Origin: Mesorhizobium shangrilense
GTDB taxonomy: Bacteria; Pseudomonadota; Alphaproteobacteria; Rhizobiales; Rhizobiaceae
NCBI RefSeq assembly: GCF_028826155.1
Contig: NZ_JAQGPN010000001.1
Coordinates: 2,733,501 to 2,797,500 of the forward strand
Direction of reading: 5' to 3'
Length of the DNA stretch: 64,000 nt
In this document: positions 8,401 to 19,217 of the stretch, piece by piece
How positions within the stretch are numbered: position 1 is the stretch's first letter
How the letters are laid out: each line of letters begins with the position of its first letter
Program-made: the position numbers and the translations under genes
Notes under the pieces: model-generated
What the model was told of the DNA's origin: nothing
Databases searched by the model: none
What the model saw: the letters and a program-made list of their open reading frames with translations, nothing else

Positions 8401-10404
8401 ATGTTCAAGAAGATCCTCATTGCCAATCGTGGCGAGATCGCCTGCCGGGTCATCAAGACGGCCCAAAAGCTCGGCATCGCAACCGTCGCCGTCTATTCCG
8501 ACGCCGACCGCGACGCGCTGCATGTCAAGATGGCCGACGAAGCAGTCCACATCGGCCCGGCCCCGTCGTCACAGTCCTACATCGTCATCGAGAAAATCCT
8601 CGACGCCATCCGTAAGACGGGCGCGGACGCCGTGCACCCCGGCTACGGCTTCCTGTCGGAGAACGCCAACTTCGCCGAGGCGCTGAAGGCCGAGGGCGTG
8701 GCCTTCATCGGCCCGCCGCCGGTCGCCATCGAGGCGATGGGCGACAAGATCACATCGAAGAAGATCGCGGCCTCCGCCGGCGTTTCCACCGTTCCCGGTC
8801 ACATGGGACTTATTGAGACTGCGGACGAGGCCGTCCACATAGCTGGCTCGATCGGCTATCCGGTGATGATCAAGGCCTCCGCCGGGGGCGGCGGCAAGGG
8901 AATGCGGATCGCCTGGAACGACGCCGAGGCGCGCGAGGGGTTCCAGTCGTCGAGGAACGAGGCGAAGTCCTCCTTCGGCGACGACCGCATCTTCATCGAG
9001 AAGTTCGTCACGCAGCCGCGCCACATCGAGATCCAGGTGCTGGGAGACCAGCACGGCAACATCGTCTATCTGGGCGAGCGCGAATGCTCCATCCAGCGCC
9101 GCAACCAGAAGGTCATCGAGGAGGCGCCGTCGCCGTTCCTCGACGCCGCGACGCGCAAGGCGATGGGCGAGCAAGCCGTCGCGCTTGCCAAGGCCGTCGG
9201 CTATTTTTCCGCGGGCACCGTCGAGTTCATCGTCGACGGCGACCGCAATTTCTACTTCCTCGAGATGAACACCCGCCTGCAGGTCGAGCATCCGGTGACG
9301 GAGCTGATCACCGGCCTGGATCTGGTGGAGGAGATGATCCGCGTCGCCGCTGGCGAGCGGCTGCGCATTGCCCAGGACGACGTGAAGCTGAACGGCTGGG
9401 CGATCGAAAGCCGGCTCTACGCCGAGGATCCGTATCGCAACTTCCTGCCGTCGATCGGCCGACTGACGCGCTATCGCCCGCCCGTCGAAGGCGAGCAGGC
9501 CGATGGCATCGTGGTGCGCAACGACACCGGCGTCTTCGAGGGCGGCGAGATCTCGATGTATTACGACCCGATGATCGCCAAGCTCTGCACCTGGGCGCCC
9601 GACCGCATCACCGCGATCGACGCGATGAGCGCGGCGCTCGACGATTTCGAGGTCGAGGGCATCGGCCACAACCTGCCGTTCCTGTCGGCTGTCATGGAGC
9701 AGGAGCGGTTCCGCGAAGGCCGGCTGACAACCGCCTACATCGCGGAGGAGTTTCCCGACGGTTTTGCGGGCGTGACGCCGCGTGAGGCTGACGCCAGATT
9801 GCTCGCCGCAGCGGCCGCGCTGATCAATCTGAGGGTGCAGGGCAGGGACGTCCAAATCTCCGGCGCGCTCGCCAACCACGCGCGGCCGGTCTCGCCGGAC
9901 TGGATCGTCGCGCTCGACGACTTCTCGTTCCCGATTCACTGCGAGCAAAGGCAGGACAGTGTTGCGGTGTCGTTTGATGACGGCACGACGCTCCAGGTGT
10001 CGAGCGACTGGCAACCGGGCGCGACCCACGCCACGTTCAAGATCGACGGGCGCGCCGTCGGCATCAAGACCGGGCTGGCTGGCTCGAGGATCCGGCTGCG
10101 GTGGCGCGGCATTGACGCGACCGTGTTCGTCCGCTCGCCGCGGGTGGCCGAGCTAGCGCGCCTCATGCCGAAGAAGCTGCCGCCGGACACCTCCAAGTTC
10201 CTTCTCTGCCCGATGCCGGGCGTCGTTACCTCCATCGTCGTCAACGAGGGCGATACGGTCGAGGCCGGGCAGGCGCTCGCCACCGTCGAGGCGATGAAGA
10301 TGGAGAACGTGCTGCGGGCCGAACGCCGTGGCGTGGTCAGCCGCATCGCGGCCAAGGCAGGAGCCAGCCTCGGCGTCGACGAACTGATCATGGAGTTCGA
10401 GTGA
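8401..10404 (+). CDS. pccA: Propionyl-CoA carboxylase alpha subunit (biotin carboxylase plus biotin carrier)
   Basis: A 667-residue two-function subunit. The biotin carboxylase N-domain starts at [17 protein letters not shown]. An ATP-grasp domain has the Gly-rich loop [12 protein letters not shown] and the active-site segment [17 protein letters not shown] linker region follows, then a C-terminal biotinyl domain with EAMKMEN, in which Lys633 is the biotinylated residue. It carboxylates biotin using ATP and bicarbonate and works with PccB. The ATG at 8401 gives the family N-terminus; an ATG at 8386 overlapping the pccB stop (ATGA) would add five residues and could be the coupled start. The next gene, scpA, begins 37 bases later. 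Confidence 0.95.
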   Translation: MFKKILIANRGEIACRVIKTAQKLGIATVAVYSDADRDALHVKMADEAVHIGPAPSSQSYIVIEKILDAIRKTGADAVHPGYGFLSENANFAEALKAEGVAFIGPPPVAIEAMGDKITSKKIAASAGVSTVPGHMGLIETADEAVHIAGSIGYPVMIKASAGGGGKGMRIAWNDAEAREGFQSSRNEAKSSFGDDRIFIEKFVTQPRHIEIQVLGDQHGNIVYLGERECSIQRRNQKVIEEAPSPFLDAATRKAMGEQAVALAKAVGYFSAGTVEFIVDGDRNFYFLEMNTRLQVEHPVTELITGLDLVEEMIRVAAGERLRIAQDDVKLNGWAIESRLYAEDPYRNFLPSIGRLTRYRPPVEGEQADGIVVRNDTGVFEGGEISMYYDPMIAKLCTWAPDRITAIDAMSAALDDFEVEGIGHNLPFLSAVMEQERFREGRLTTAYIAEEFPDGFAGVTPREADARLLAAAAALINLRVQGRDVQISGALANHARPVSPDWIVALDDFSFPIHCEQRQDSVAVSFDDGTTLQVSSDWQPGATHATFKIDGRAVGIKTGLAGSRIRLRWRGIDATVFVRSPRVAELARLMPKKLPPDTSKFLLCPMPGVVTSIVVNEGDTVEAGQALATVEAMKMENVLRAERRGVVSRIAAKAGASLGVDELIMEFE

Positions 10405-10441
10405 TGGTGGCGGCTGCGTGTCAGGCTTTCGGGAGGGTCCA

Positions 10442-12577
<2,136 letters not shown>

Positions 12578-12633
12578 GGCGGGGCGGGGGCCGCTGGGCC
12601 TCGCACCGGCATTGGATATCCGATGAGCTGACG

Positions 12634-12658
12634 GGAGGCCGACAGGACTTCGGCCTCC
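12634..12658 (+). terminator. Hairpin terminator of the pccB-pccA-scpA operon
   Basis: GGAGGCCGA (12634-12642) and TCGGCCTCC (12650-12658) form a perfect 9-bp stem with a 7-base loop, 57 bases after the scpA stop. No long T run follows, so efficiency is uncertain, but the position fits the operon end. Confidence 0.55.
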
Positions 12659-12818
12659 ATCCTGTTCCCGAAAATCCTACAATTCACCACCGACGAAGAC
12701 CCGAAATCGCCCCGACTGGCTCAACCTGAGCTATCACGTTCCGAACGAGATCGTATAAACGTTCGATTCGACCGGATCGTCAGCGAAGTGCGACGTGGTC
12801 GACGGAGGAGTTCTGGGT

Positions 12819-14186
12819 ATGTCGAATGCGGCCGTTGATGAGCTGCTGATGCGGCTCGGGCCCGACAAGGTGAAAGTCGGCGGCGAAATACCCTTGCGCA
12901 ACTGGTCGGACGCATCCGGCCTTGAGCCGGCATCGCCGCTGGCGCTCGTCCTGCCGCGCACGACCGAAGACGTTTCGGCCGCCCTCGCTATCTGCCACGC
13001 TCACGGCCAGGCCGTGGTGACACAAGGTGGGCTGACCGGTCTGGCCGGAGGGGCCCATCCGGGCGAGGGCGAAGTGGCGCTTTCGCTGGAGCGCATGGTG
13101 GGTGTCGAGGAGTTGGACCGCAGCAGCAGCACGTTGACGGCGCTCGCCGGGACGCCGCTGCACCTGGTGCAGCAGGCGGCAGACGACGCCGGCCTGATGT
13201 GCGGCATCGATCTCGGAGCGCGGGGCTCCTGCACCATCGGCGGCAACGTCGCCACAAACGCCGGCGGCAACCAGGTGCTGCGGTACGGCATGGCGCGGAA
13301 GAACGTGCTGGGGCTGGAAGCCGTCCTCGCCGACGGTACGGTTGTCCGCTCGCTCAACAAGATGATGAAGAACAACGCCGGCTACGACTGGACGCAGCTC
13401 TTCATTGGGTCCGAGGGGACGCTCGGCGTCGTCACGCGCGTGGTGGTGGCCCTCCATCCGAAGCCGGTCGGCGTCCAGACCGCGGTCCTGGCGGTTTCCT
13501 CGACGTCGGATGCGATCGCCGTGCTGCGTGGTCTGGAACGGTCGCTGCCGGCGGGTCTGCTGGTCTTCGAGGCGATGTGGCGTGAAATGTATGAGATCGC
13601 CACGACCTCGATCGGCGTCGCGGCGCCGATCGAGCAGGGGCATGACCTCTATCTTTTGGTGGAAGCGCCCGGCGGCGCCGCGGCCTTCGAGGCGGCGCTT
13701 GCGGGCCTTTACGAAGATGGTCTGGTGCTGGACGCCGTCATTGCCAAGTCTCAGGCCGAGCGCGACGGCTTCTGGGCCCTGCGCGAGAGCGTCTACGAAT
13801 ATGACCGCCACTTCAGCAAGGGCGTCGGCTTCGACATCTCGATTCCACTCGATCGCCTGTCAGAGGCGATTGACGCGCTCAGACGCGATCTCCCTGCTGC
13901 CTTCCGGGGCGTGGTGTGGGTTGCGTTCGGGCACATCGCCGATTCGAACATCCACCTGCAGATCATGCCGCCCGATCTTACGGATTTCGTGAGGAAAGCC
14001 GTCGAACAACTCGTCTACGATCACACGAAACGGCTCGGCGGCTCGGTTTCGGCCGAGCATGGCATTGGACGTATCAAGCGGTCCTATCTCGGCATGACGC
14101 GCAGCGCGCCGGAACTGGCGCTGATGGCGAGCGTCAAGCGCGCGCTCGATCCCAAGGACATTCTCAATCCGGGGCGGATCCTGTGA
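12819..14186 (+). CDS. FAD-linked 2-hydroxyacid dehydrogenase (GlcD / D-2-hydroxyglutarate dehydrogenase family)
   Basis: A 455-residue flavoprotein of the VAO/PCMH fold. The N-terminal FAD-binding domain starts near PLALVLPRTTEDVSAAL and includes QGGLTGLAGGAHP and the GARGSCTIGGNVATNAGGNQVLRYG segment (pyrophosphate and isoalloxazine contacts). The C-terminal cap has VWVAFGHIADSNIHLQI and ends SAEHGIGRIKRSYLG...LDPKDILNPGRIL, the family signature. Members oxidise D-lactate, glycolate or D-2-hydroxyglutarate; the substrate is not resolved. The ATG at 12819 is chosen over a GTG at 12795 because GGAGGAG lies eight bases before it. The following gene is another hydroxyacid-type dehydrogenase. 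Confidence 0.9.
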   Translation: MSNAAVDELLMRLGPDKVKVGGEIPLRNWSDASGLEPASPLALVLPRTTEDVSAALAICHAHGQAVVTQGGLTGLAGGAHPGEGEVALSLERMVGVEELDRSSSTLTALAGTPLHLVQQAADDAGLMCGIDLGARGSCTIGGNVATNAGGNQVLRYGMARKNVLGLEAVLADGTVVRSLNKMMKNNAGYDWTQLFIGSEGTLGVVTRVVVALHPKPVGVQTAVLAVSSTSDAIAVLRGLERSLPAGLLVFEAMWREMYEIATTSIGVAAPIEQGHDLYLLVEAPGGAAAFEAALAGLYEDGLVLDAVIAKSQAERDGFWALRESVYEYDRHFSKGVGFDISIPLDRLSEAIDALRRDLPAAFRGVVWVAFGHIADSNIHLQIMPPDLTDFVRKAVEQLVYDHTKRLGGSVSAEHGIGRIKRSYLGMTRSAPELALMASVKRALDPKDILNPGRIL

Positions 14187-14280
14187 TCATGCGGCGCAGA
14201 TATATGCGCCAGGGGCCGGTGAAGCCGGCGACGTTGCATGACGGCCCAATCACCGTCAGCCAGCTAACCAAGGTGTCGTG

Positions 14281-15324
14281 ATGGCAGATCAAGCGAACCG
14301 GACGATCCTCGTTGACCCGGCAGTTCTCGAGGGGCGGGTCTTCTCCTCTCTGCGCGACAATGGCGCGGACGGACCATCGGCCGAAGCGACGACGCGGGCG
14401 CTGATGCATGCGTCGCGACTGGGCGTCGACAGCCACGGCGTGAGGCTGGTCCCACACTATGCCATGGTGTTGAAAGGCGGCCGCGTCAACGGATTGCCGA
14501 AGCGCACGATCAGGCGAACTGCAGCGGCTACCGCCGTTCTCGACGCCGACGACGGGCTCGGGCATCCGGCCGCCTATCAAGGCATGGAGCTTGCCTGCGA
14601 GATCGCGCGTGAAAGCGGGGTCGGCGTAGTGGGGATCGTCCGCTCCTCGCATTTCGGGGCGGCTGGCGCTTATGCGCGGGCCGGCGCCGAAGCGGGTTTC
14701 GTCGCCCTCTGCACCTCGAACGCCGATTCCGCCGTCACCTTGTTCGATGGCGTTGCGCCCTTCCACGGCACCAATCCGATCGCCGCGGCGGCGCCCGTCG
14801 CCGGCGGCAGGCCTTGGCTGCTGGATCTTGCAACCTCATCCATTCCGTTCAACCGCGTGCTTCTCTATCGTTCGCTGGGGCTTGGGCTGCCTGCCGACGT
14901 CGCCGTGGATGGCGAGGGACACCCGACGACCGAGGCCGAACTCGCCCGCACGTTGCTGCCCTTGGGTGGCGCGCAGTACGGTTTCAAGGGAGCCGGGCTG
15001 GCGGGTCTTGCAACCATCCTTTCCGCCGTGCTGATGGGGATGGCCGTCGATGACCAGATGATCCAGATGGGGTCGGAGGACATCCGGACGCCGCGCAACA
15101 TGGGGCAATTCTGCCTGGCGATCGATCCGGAGCGGTTCGGCGGCGCAGCCGCCTTCGGGGAGGCGATGGCTGGCTATCTCGACCGGCTGAGGGAGGCGCC
15201 CGCGCGCGCCGGACGTGAGATCATGGCGCCCGGAGATCGCGAATGGAAGGTCGAGGCCGATCGGATGCGCAACGGAATCCCTGTCGACGTCGACACGGCT
15301 CGATTCCTGCAGCTTGAGGGCTGA
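14281..15324 (+). CDS. Ldh-family (malate/L-lactate/ureidoglycolate-type) NAD(P)-dependent dehydrogenase
   Basis: A 347-residue cytosolic oxidoreductase of the Ldh_2 family, which has an unusual non-Rossmann NAD(P) fold. Seen motifs: the conserved start with GVDSHGVRLVPHY (substrate-binding His), GIVRSSHFGAAGAYA with catalytic-type His in SHFG, TSNA, and GTNPIAAAAP. Members reduce or oxidise 2-oxoacids such as malate, sulfolactate, 2,3-diketogulonate or delta-1-piperideine-2-carboxylate, so the substrate is left open. GTG at 14278 is an equally close alternative start. It lies 94 bases after the FAD hydroxyacid dehydrogenase on the same strand, possibly one operon for a hydroxyacid. Confidence 0.88.
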   Translation: MADQANRTILVDPAVLEGRVFSSLRDNGADGPSAEATTRALMHASRLGVDSHGVRLVPHYAMVLKGGRVNGLPKRTIRRTAAATAVLDADDGLGHPAAYQGMELACEIARESGVGVVGIVRSSHFGAAGAYARAGAEAGFVALCTSNADSAVTLFDGVAPFHGTNPIAAAAPVAGGRPWLLDLATSSIPFNRVLLYRSLGLGLPADVAVDGEGHPTTEAELARTLLPLGGAQYGFKGAGLAGLATILSAVLMGMAVDDQMIQMGSEDIRTPRNMGQFCLAIDPERFGGAAAFGEAMAGYLDRLREAPARAGREIMAPGDREWKVEADRMRNGIPVDVDTARFLQLEG

Positions 15325-15359
15325 TCGCGGCCCGAGGGCGCGTTGCCGCGGCTTCCGCC

Positions 15360-15605
15360 TTACTCTGCCAGTAGCCGCGCTTCGCGAGCCGCGTCCATGA
15401 ACGCCTCACGAGCGGCGTCGGCCGGCTTCTCGCCGTGCATGGCGGTGACGCAGGCATGCCGCGCATTGAGGAATGCGGGCGTGCCCGCATTGCGCCAGTG
15501 ATGGTCGAGGAGTTCGAGCGCCTGCTTCGGGCCGAGCACGTTCTGAACGTCGCCCGTGATGCCCACCGCCACAAGAACCGGTCGCGAAAACCAGACATCA
15601 GTCAT
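15360..15605 (-). CDS. DUF982 domain protein
   Basis: An 81-residue protein matching the DUF982 pattern common in rhizobia: an N-terminal W-x-x-PV segment (VWFSRPVLVAVG), a central helix (GPKQALELLDHHW), then ARHACVTAMHG and a final Ala-rich helix (AREAFMDAAREA). Function is unknown for the family. The ATG at 15605 is chosen because GAGG lies seven bases upstream. It is convergent with the Ldh-type gene, and the region beyond its start carries a cluster of strong hairpins. Confidence 0.75.
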   Translation of the reverse strand: MTDVWFSRPVLVAVGITGDVQNVLGPKQALELLDHHWRNAGTPAFLNARHACVTAMHGEKPADAAREAFMDAAREARLLAE

Positions 15606-15728
15606 GCCAGACCTCGCATTCATGCGCGGCGAGGATACGCCCGGCCCGGGAGGGGATCAATCACAATCCCGAGTGCGCGATGACGCCGCGGTCTAGGGCC
15701 GACGGCTGAGCCTCGCAGTGGGTGTCCC

Positions 15729-15744
15729 CCTCGCGGTCGCGAGG
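15729..15744. repeat. Short perfect inverted repeat
   Basis: CCTCGCG (15729-15735) and CGCGAGG (15738-15744) are separated by GT. It is the first of three adjacent hairpin-forming sequences in the 249-base gap between the DUF982 and lipoprotein genes. Role unknown. Confidence 0.4.
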
Positions 15745-15764
15745 ATGGGGCAGCATTCCAACAT

Positions 15765-15808
15765 TAAGCCTTCCGGCGACGCGTTTCAGCTCGTCGCCGG
15801 AAGGCTTA
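15765..15808 (-). terminator. Strong 17-bp hairpin downstream of the glycine-zipper lipoprotein gene
   Basis: TAAGCCTTCCGGCGACG (15765-15781) and its exact reverse complement (15792-15808) enclose a 10-base loop. The perfect 17-bp stem lies 46 bases past the lipoprotein stop codon and is followed on the minus strand by a short T-rich stretch. It probably ends transcription from that gene, perhaps in both directions. A mobile palindromic repeat is the alternative. Confidence 0.6.
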
Positions 15809-15818
15809 TTTGCTTCTG

Positions 15819-15838
15819 GTGGCCTCCCGCGAGGCCAC
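15819..15838 (-). terminator. Second hairpin directly after the lipoprotein stop
   Basis: GTGGCCTC (15819-15826) and GAGGCCAC (15831-15838) pair across a CCGC loop, 16 bases beyond the stop codon of the minus-strand lipoprotein gene. No T run follows; it may act with the longer hairpin next to it. Confidence 0.4.
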
Positions 15839-15854
15839 TGCGCGATGCAGCCGG

Positions 15855-16166
15855 TCAGTAGTTCCCGGAGTAGTAGCGCTCGTCACACGGCGCGACGAAG
15901 ATCCTGCCGTCACGGCCCCGGTACTGGCACATCTGTTCGCCCCGGTTCGGGGTGGTCGCGGTGCCGACCGCCGCGCCGAGCAGCGCGCCGCTGGCTGCGC
16001 CGATCACGGTGCTCTTCGTGTCGCGGCCGAGGGCCTGTCCGACGAGGGCGCCGCCAGCAGCGCCGACGAGCGCACCAGTTCCCGCGCGCTGCTGCTGTTC
16101 GGTCTGCGCGCAGCCACTGACCGCGAGGCCCAGGAGTGTAACAAAAACCGCAGCTTGCCGTCGCAT
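15855..16166 (-). CDS. Glycine-zipper outer-membrane lipoprotein (17-kDa surface antigen-like)
   Basis: A 103-residue predicted lipoprotein: a basic start, hydrophobic stretch and lipobox LAVSGC near residue 19. The mature part carries a double glycine zipper, GALVGAAGGALVGQALG and GAASGALLGAAVG, which in this family packs two membrane-associated helices. The C-terminal part has CQYRGRDGRIFVAPCD, with two cysteines. Such proteins sit in the outer membrane or periplasm and are often linked to envelope integrity. The ATG at 16166 has AAGGA seven bases upstream; an ATG at 16184 is possible but adds a charged extension before the signal peptide. Confidence 0.8.
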   Translation of the reverse strand: MRRQAAVFVTLLGLAVSGCAQTEQQQRAGTGALVGAAGGALVGQALGRDTKSTVIGAASGALLGAAVGTATTPNRGEQMCQYRGRDGRIFVAPCDERYYSGNY

Positions 16167-16449
16167 ATCGTGGTCCTTCATCAAGTCAGTCGATTGTCCC
16201 GCAAGCCCTCATTGCCTCGACAGGCGTTGAAAATCAACCGCTATGTAAATGCAGCGGCGCGCCCGACCACCGCGCAAGATCGTCGCTCGACGAAGGGCCT
16301 CGGCGTCTCGGTCGATGCGGCTCTCGTCTTCTGTCGCCATTGCGCCATGAACCGCCGAGCTCCGGGACGGTGTGCGCCGCGCGACATGACGCCGCTGTTC
16401 GCCAGCCTACCGCCACTAGAATTCCGTGACCAAATCAAGCATGATGCAA

Positions 16450-16490
16450 CCGGCATTCCGGGTCTCGGAAGCAGCTCCCGGGAATGCCGG
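16450..16490 (+). promoter_or_regulatory. Hairpin in the 5' leader abutting the cox ribosome-binding site
   Basis: CCGGCATTCC (16450-16459) is perfectly complementary to GGAATGCCGG (16481-16490), and GGG/CCC pairs extend the stem with one bulged G, leaving a loop of about 14 bases. The right arm ends where the GGAGGA ribosome site of coxM begins, 12 bases before the ATG. The fold could control access to the cox operon start or mRNA stability. The remaining gap from 16167 shows no gene. Confidence 0.5.
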
Positions 16491-16501
16491 GAGGAACGCG
16501 C

Positions 16502-17362
16502 ATGGTTGTAGCGTTCGTACTCGTCCTGATTGTCGTGGGTTCTGTGCTCTTTCACGCGCTCAGCCCATGGTGGTGGACGCCGATTGCGTCCAACTGGGAC
16601 TATATCGACCACACGCTCGTCATCACCTTCTGGATCACAGGCGTCGTCTTTTCCGCGGTCGTGCTGTTCATGGCCTATTGTGTCTGGCGGTTCCGTCACA
16701 AGGAGGCGGCGAGGGCGCATTATGAGCCAGAGAGCAAGCGGCTCGAGACCTGGCTGACGGTCGTCACCGGCGTCGGCGTCGCTGCCATGCTGGCGCCCGG
16801 CCTCTATGTCTGGGCCCAGTTCATCACGGTTCCGGATGACGCCACCGACGTAGAGGTCATCGCCCAGCAATGGCAATGGAGCTTCCGCCTGCCCGGAACC
16901 GACGGCAAGCTCGGAACCTCCGACAGCCGCCTGGTCAGCGCCGAAAATCCCCTCGGCGTCAATCCGGACGACACAAACGGGCAGGACGACGTCGTCGTCG
17001 AGGCGGCCGACCTGCACCTCCCGGTCGGCAAGCCGGTGAAGATGCTGCTGCGGTCGATCGACGTGCTGCACGATTTCTACGTGCCCGAGTTTCGCGCCAA
17101 GATGGATATGATCCCCGGCTCCGTCACCTACTTCTGGTTCACGCCGACGCGGACCGGCAGCTTCGAAGTGCTGTGCGCAGAGCTCTGCGGGACCGGGCAC
17201 GGCTTCATGCGCGGCGTCGTCGCGGTCGACAATGATGAGGACTACCAGGCCTGGCTGCAGGAGCAGTCGACCTTCGCGCAGCTTTTCTCACCCGACAAGG
17301 TTGGCGCGGCAGAGCCGGCGCGAACGGGTGCGAGTGGCGCGATCCAGCAGGCGCAGCAATGA
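16502..17362 (+). CDS. coxM: Cytochrome c oxidase subunit II (alternative aa3-type oxidase)
   Basis: A 286-residue membrane protein with two N-terminal membrane helices (about 3-21 and 38-62, then a third hydrophobic segment 85-106) and a periplasmic cupredoxin domain. The binuclear CuA site is complete: His190, then C225-A-E227-L-C229-G-T-G-H233-G-F-M236. The electron-entry tryptophan region is QQWQWSF (122-128). No cytochrome c domain is fused to the C-terminus. Gene order II-I-III-III-IV matches the coxMNOP cluster described in Bradyrhizobium as an alternative oxidase. The ATG at 16502 is set by GGAGGA; the upstream in-frame ATG at 16484 lies inside the leader hairpin. Confidence 0.9.
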   Translation: MVVAFVLVLIVVGSVLFHALSPWWWTPIASNWDYIDHTLVITFWITGVVFSAVVLFMAYCVWRFRHKEAARAHYEPESKRLETWLTVVTGVGVAAMLAPGLYVWAQFITVPDDATDVEVIAQQWQWSFRLPGTDGKLGTSDSRLVSAENPLGVNPDDTNGQDDVVVEAADLHLPVGKPVKMLLRSIDVLHDFYVPEFRAKMDMIPGSVTYFWFTPTRTGSFEVLCAELCGTGHGFMRGVVAVDNDEDYQAWLQEQSTFAQLFSPDKVGAAEPARTGASGAIQQAQQ

Positions 17363-17444
17363 GGATGGAGGCGGCATAGCGTTGCATTTGCCATGACGGG
17401 GCCCGGCCGCCTCGGGCCTCGCCGGAGAAGCAGGAGAACAGGTG

Positions 17445-19217
17445 ATGGTCGATGTCTCGCCGCGCGCGGCAGATGCCATTCCGCCCGCGGAAGTTCCGGA
17501 ACTCGAACTCTACCATCCTCACAGCTGGTGGACGACCTACGTCTTCTCGCAGGACGCCAAGGTCATCGCAATCCAGTATGCCGGCACCGCGATGGCCATC
17601 GGCTTCGTGGCGCTGGTGCTCTCCTGGCTGATGCGGCTGCAACTCGGCTTCCCCGGCACCTTTGATTTCATCACCCCGGAAGCCTATTACCAGTTCATGA
17701 CCATGCATGGGATGATCATGGTCATCTACCTGCTCACTGCGCTGTTTCTCGGCGGTTTCGGCAACTACCTGATCCCGCTCATGGTCGGCGCGCGGGACAT
17801 GGTGTTCCCCTACGTCAACATGCTGAGCTACTGGATCTACCTGCTCGCAGTCCTGATCCTCGTCGCCAGCTTCTTCGCACCAGGCGGCCCGACCGGCGCC
17901 GGCTGGACGCTCTACCCGCCGCAGGCGATCCTCGGAGGCACACCCGGCGGCCAGCAGGCCGGCATCATCCTCATGCTGGTGTCGCTGATCCTGTTCATCA
18001 TCGGCTTCACCATGGGCGGCCTGAACTATGTTGTGACGGTGCTGCAGGGACGCACGCGCGGCATGACGCTGATGCGCATGCCGCTGACCGTCTGGGGCAT
18101 CTTCACCGCAACCGTGATGGCGCTTCTCGCCTTTCCGGCACTGTTCGTCGCCAGCGTCATGATGCTGTTCGACCGCCTGCTCGGAACCAGCTTCTTCATG
18201 CCGGCGCTGGTCGAGATGGGCGAACAGCTCTCCTATGGCGGCGGCAGCCCGATCCTGTTCCAGCATCTGTTCTGGTTCTTCGGGCACCCGGAGGTCTACA
18301 TCGTGGCGCTGCCCGCCTTCGGCATCGTCTCCGACCTGATCAGCACGCATGCCCGGAAGAACATTTTCGGGTACCGCATGATGGTGTGGGCGATCGTCGG
18401 CATCGGTGCGCTGTCTTTCGTGGTGTGGGCGCACCACATGTATGTGAGCGGCATGCACCCGTATTTCGGGTTCTTCTTCGCCACGACGACGCTGATCATC
18501 GCCGTCCCGACCGCCATCAAGGTCTACAACTGGGTGCTGACGCTGTGGCGCGGCGACATCCATCTGACCATCCCGATGCTGTTCGCGCTGGCCTTCATCG
18601 TCACGTTCGTCAATGGGGGGCTGACCGGCCTGTTCCTCGGCAACGTGGTCGTCGACGTGCCGCTGTCCGACACCATGTTCGTGGTCGCCCACTTCCACAT
18701 GGTGATGGGCGTGGCGCCGATCCTCGTGGTGTTTGGCGCGATCTACCACTGGTATCCGAAGATCACCGGCCGCATGCTCGACGAGTGGATGGGCAGGTTC
18801 CATTTCTGGGTCACCTTCCTCGGCGCCTACCTGATCTTCTTCCCGATGCATTATGTGGGCCTGGTCGGCGTGCCGCGGCGCTATCCGGAACTCGGCGATA
18901 CCGCCTTCATTCCCGACTCGGTCCACACGCTCAACGAGTTCATCAGCGTGATGGCGTTCATCGTCGGCTTCGCGCAGCTGGTTTTCCTGTTCAACCTGAT
19001 CTGGAGCCTTCGCTTCGGCAAGGATGCCGGCGGCAACCCGTGGCGGGCGACCAGCCTCGAATGGCAGACGCCCACGACGCCGCCGCCGCACGGCAACTGG
19101 GGCAAGGAGGTTCCGGTCGTCTATCGCTGGGCCTACGACTACAGCGTTCCCGGCGCGCCTGAAGATTTCATTCCGCAGAACGATCCGGGTCCGATGAAGG
19201 CGGCGGGGAGAGCATGA
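17445..19217 (+). CDS. coxN: Cytochrome c oxidase subunit I (heme a / a3-CuB catalytic subunit)
   Basis: A 590-residue, 12-helix heme-copper oxidase catalytic subunit. Metal ligands are all visible: His88 (low-spin heme a), CuB ligands His281, His330 and His331, His416 (heme a3) and His418 (heme a). Tyr285 in HPEVY is the residue cross-linked to His281, and Glu283 of the same motif marks an A-type oxidase. It reduces O2 to water while pumping protons. It requires heme A; a heme A synthase gene lies at 60.8 kb. AGGAG precedes the ATG, and a GTG three bases earlier is an alternative. The stop overlaps the next gene by four bases (ATGA). Confidence 0.95.
   Translation: MVDVSPRAADAIPPAEVPELELYHPHSWWTTYVFSQDAKVIAIQYAGTAMAIGFVALVLSWLMRLQLGFPGTFDFITPEAYYQFMTMHGMIMVIYLLTALFLGGFGNYLIPLMVGARDMVFPYVNMLSYWIYLLAVLILVASFFAPGGPTGAGWTLYPPQAILGGTPGGQQAGIILMLVSLILFIIGFTMGGLNYVVTVLQGRTRGMTLMRMPLTVWGIFTATVMALLAFPALFVASVMMLFDRLLGTSFFMPALVEMGEQLSYGGGSPILFQHLFWFFGHPEVYIVALPAFGIVSDLISTHARKNIFGYRMMVWAIVGIGALSFVVWAHHMYVSGMHPYFGFFFATTTLIIAVPTAIKVYNWVLTLWRGDIHLTIPMLFALAFIVTFVNGGLTGLFLGNVVVDVPLSDTMFVVAHFHMVMGVAPILVVFGAIYHWYPKITGRMLDEWMGRFHFWVTFLGAYLIFFPMHYVGLVGVPRRYPELGDTAFIPDSVHTLNEFISVMAFIVGFAQLVFLFNLIWSLRFGKDAGGNPWRATSLEWQTPTTPPPHGNWGKEVPVVYRWAYDYSVPGAPEDFIPQNDPGPMKAAGRA

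Noticed and set aside
10405..10441. Possible cobalamin riboswitch before the B12-dependent mutase
   Set aside because: The gap after pccA is only 37 bases, too short for a B12 riboswitch, and no B12-box sequence is visible.
17205..19091. Open frame of 628 codons antisense to coxN
   Set aside because: The translation is extremely rich in Asp, Glu, His, Gln and Arg, as expected when codons of a hydrophobic membrane protein are read in reverse. All oxidase ligands are on the other strand.
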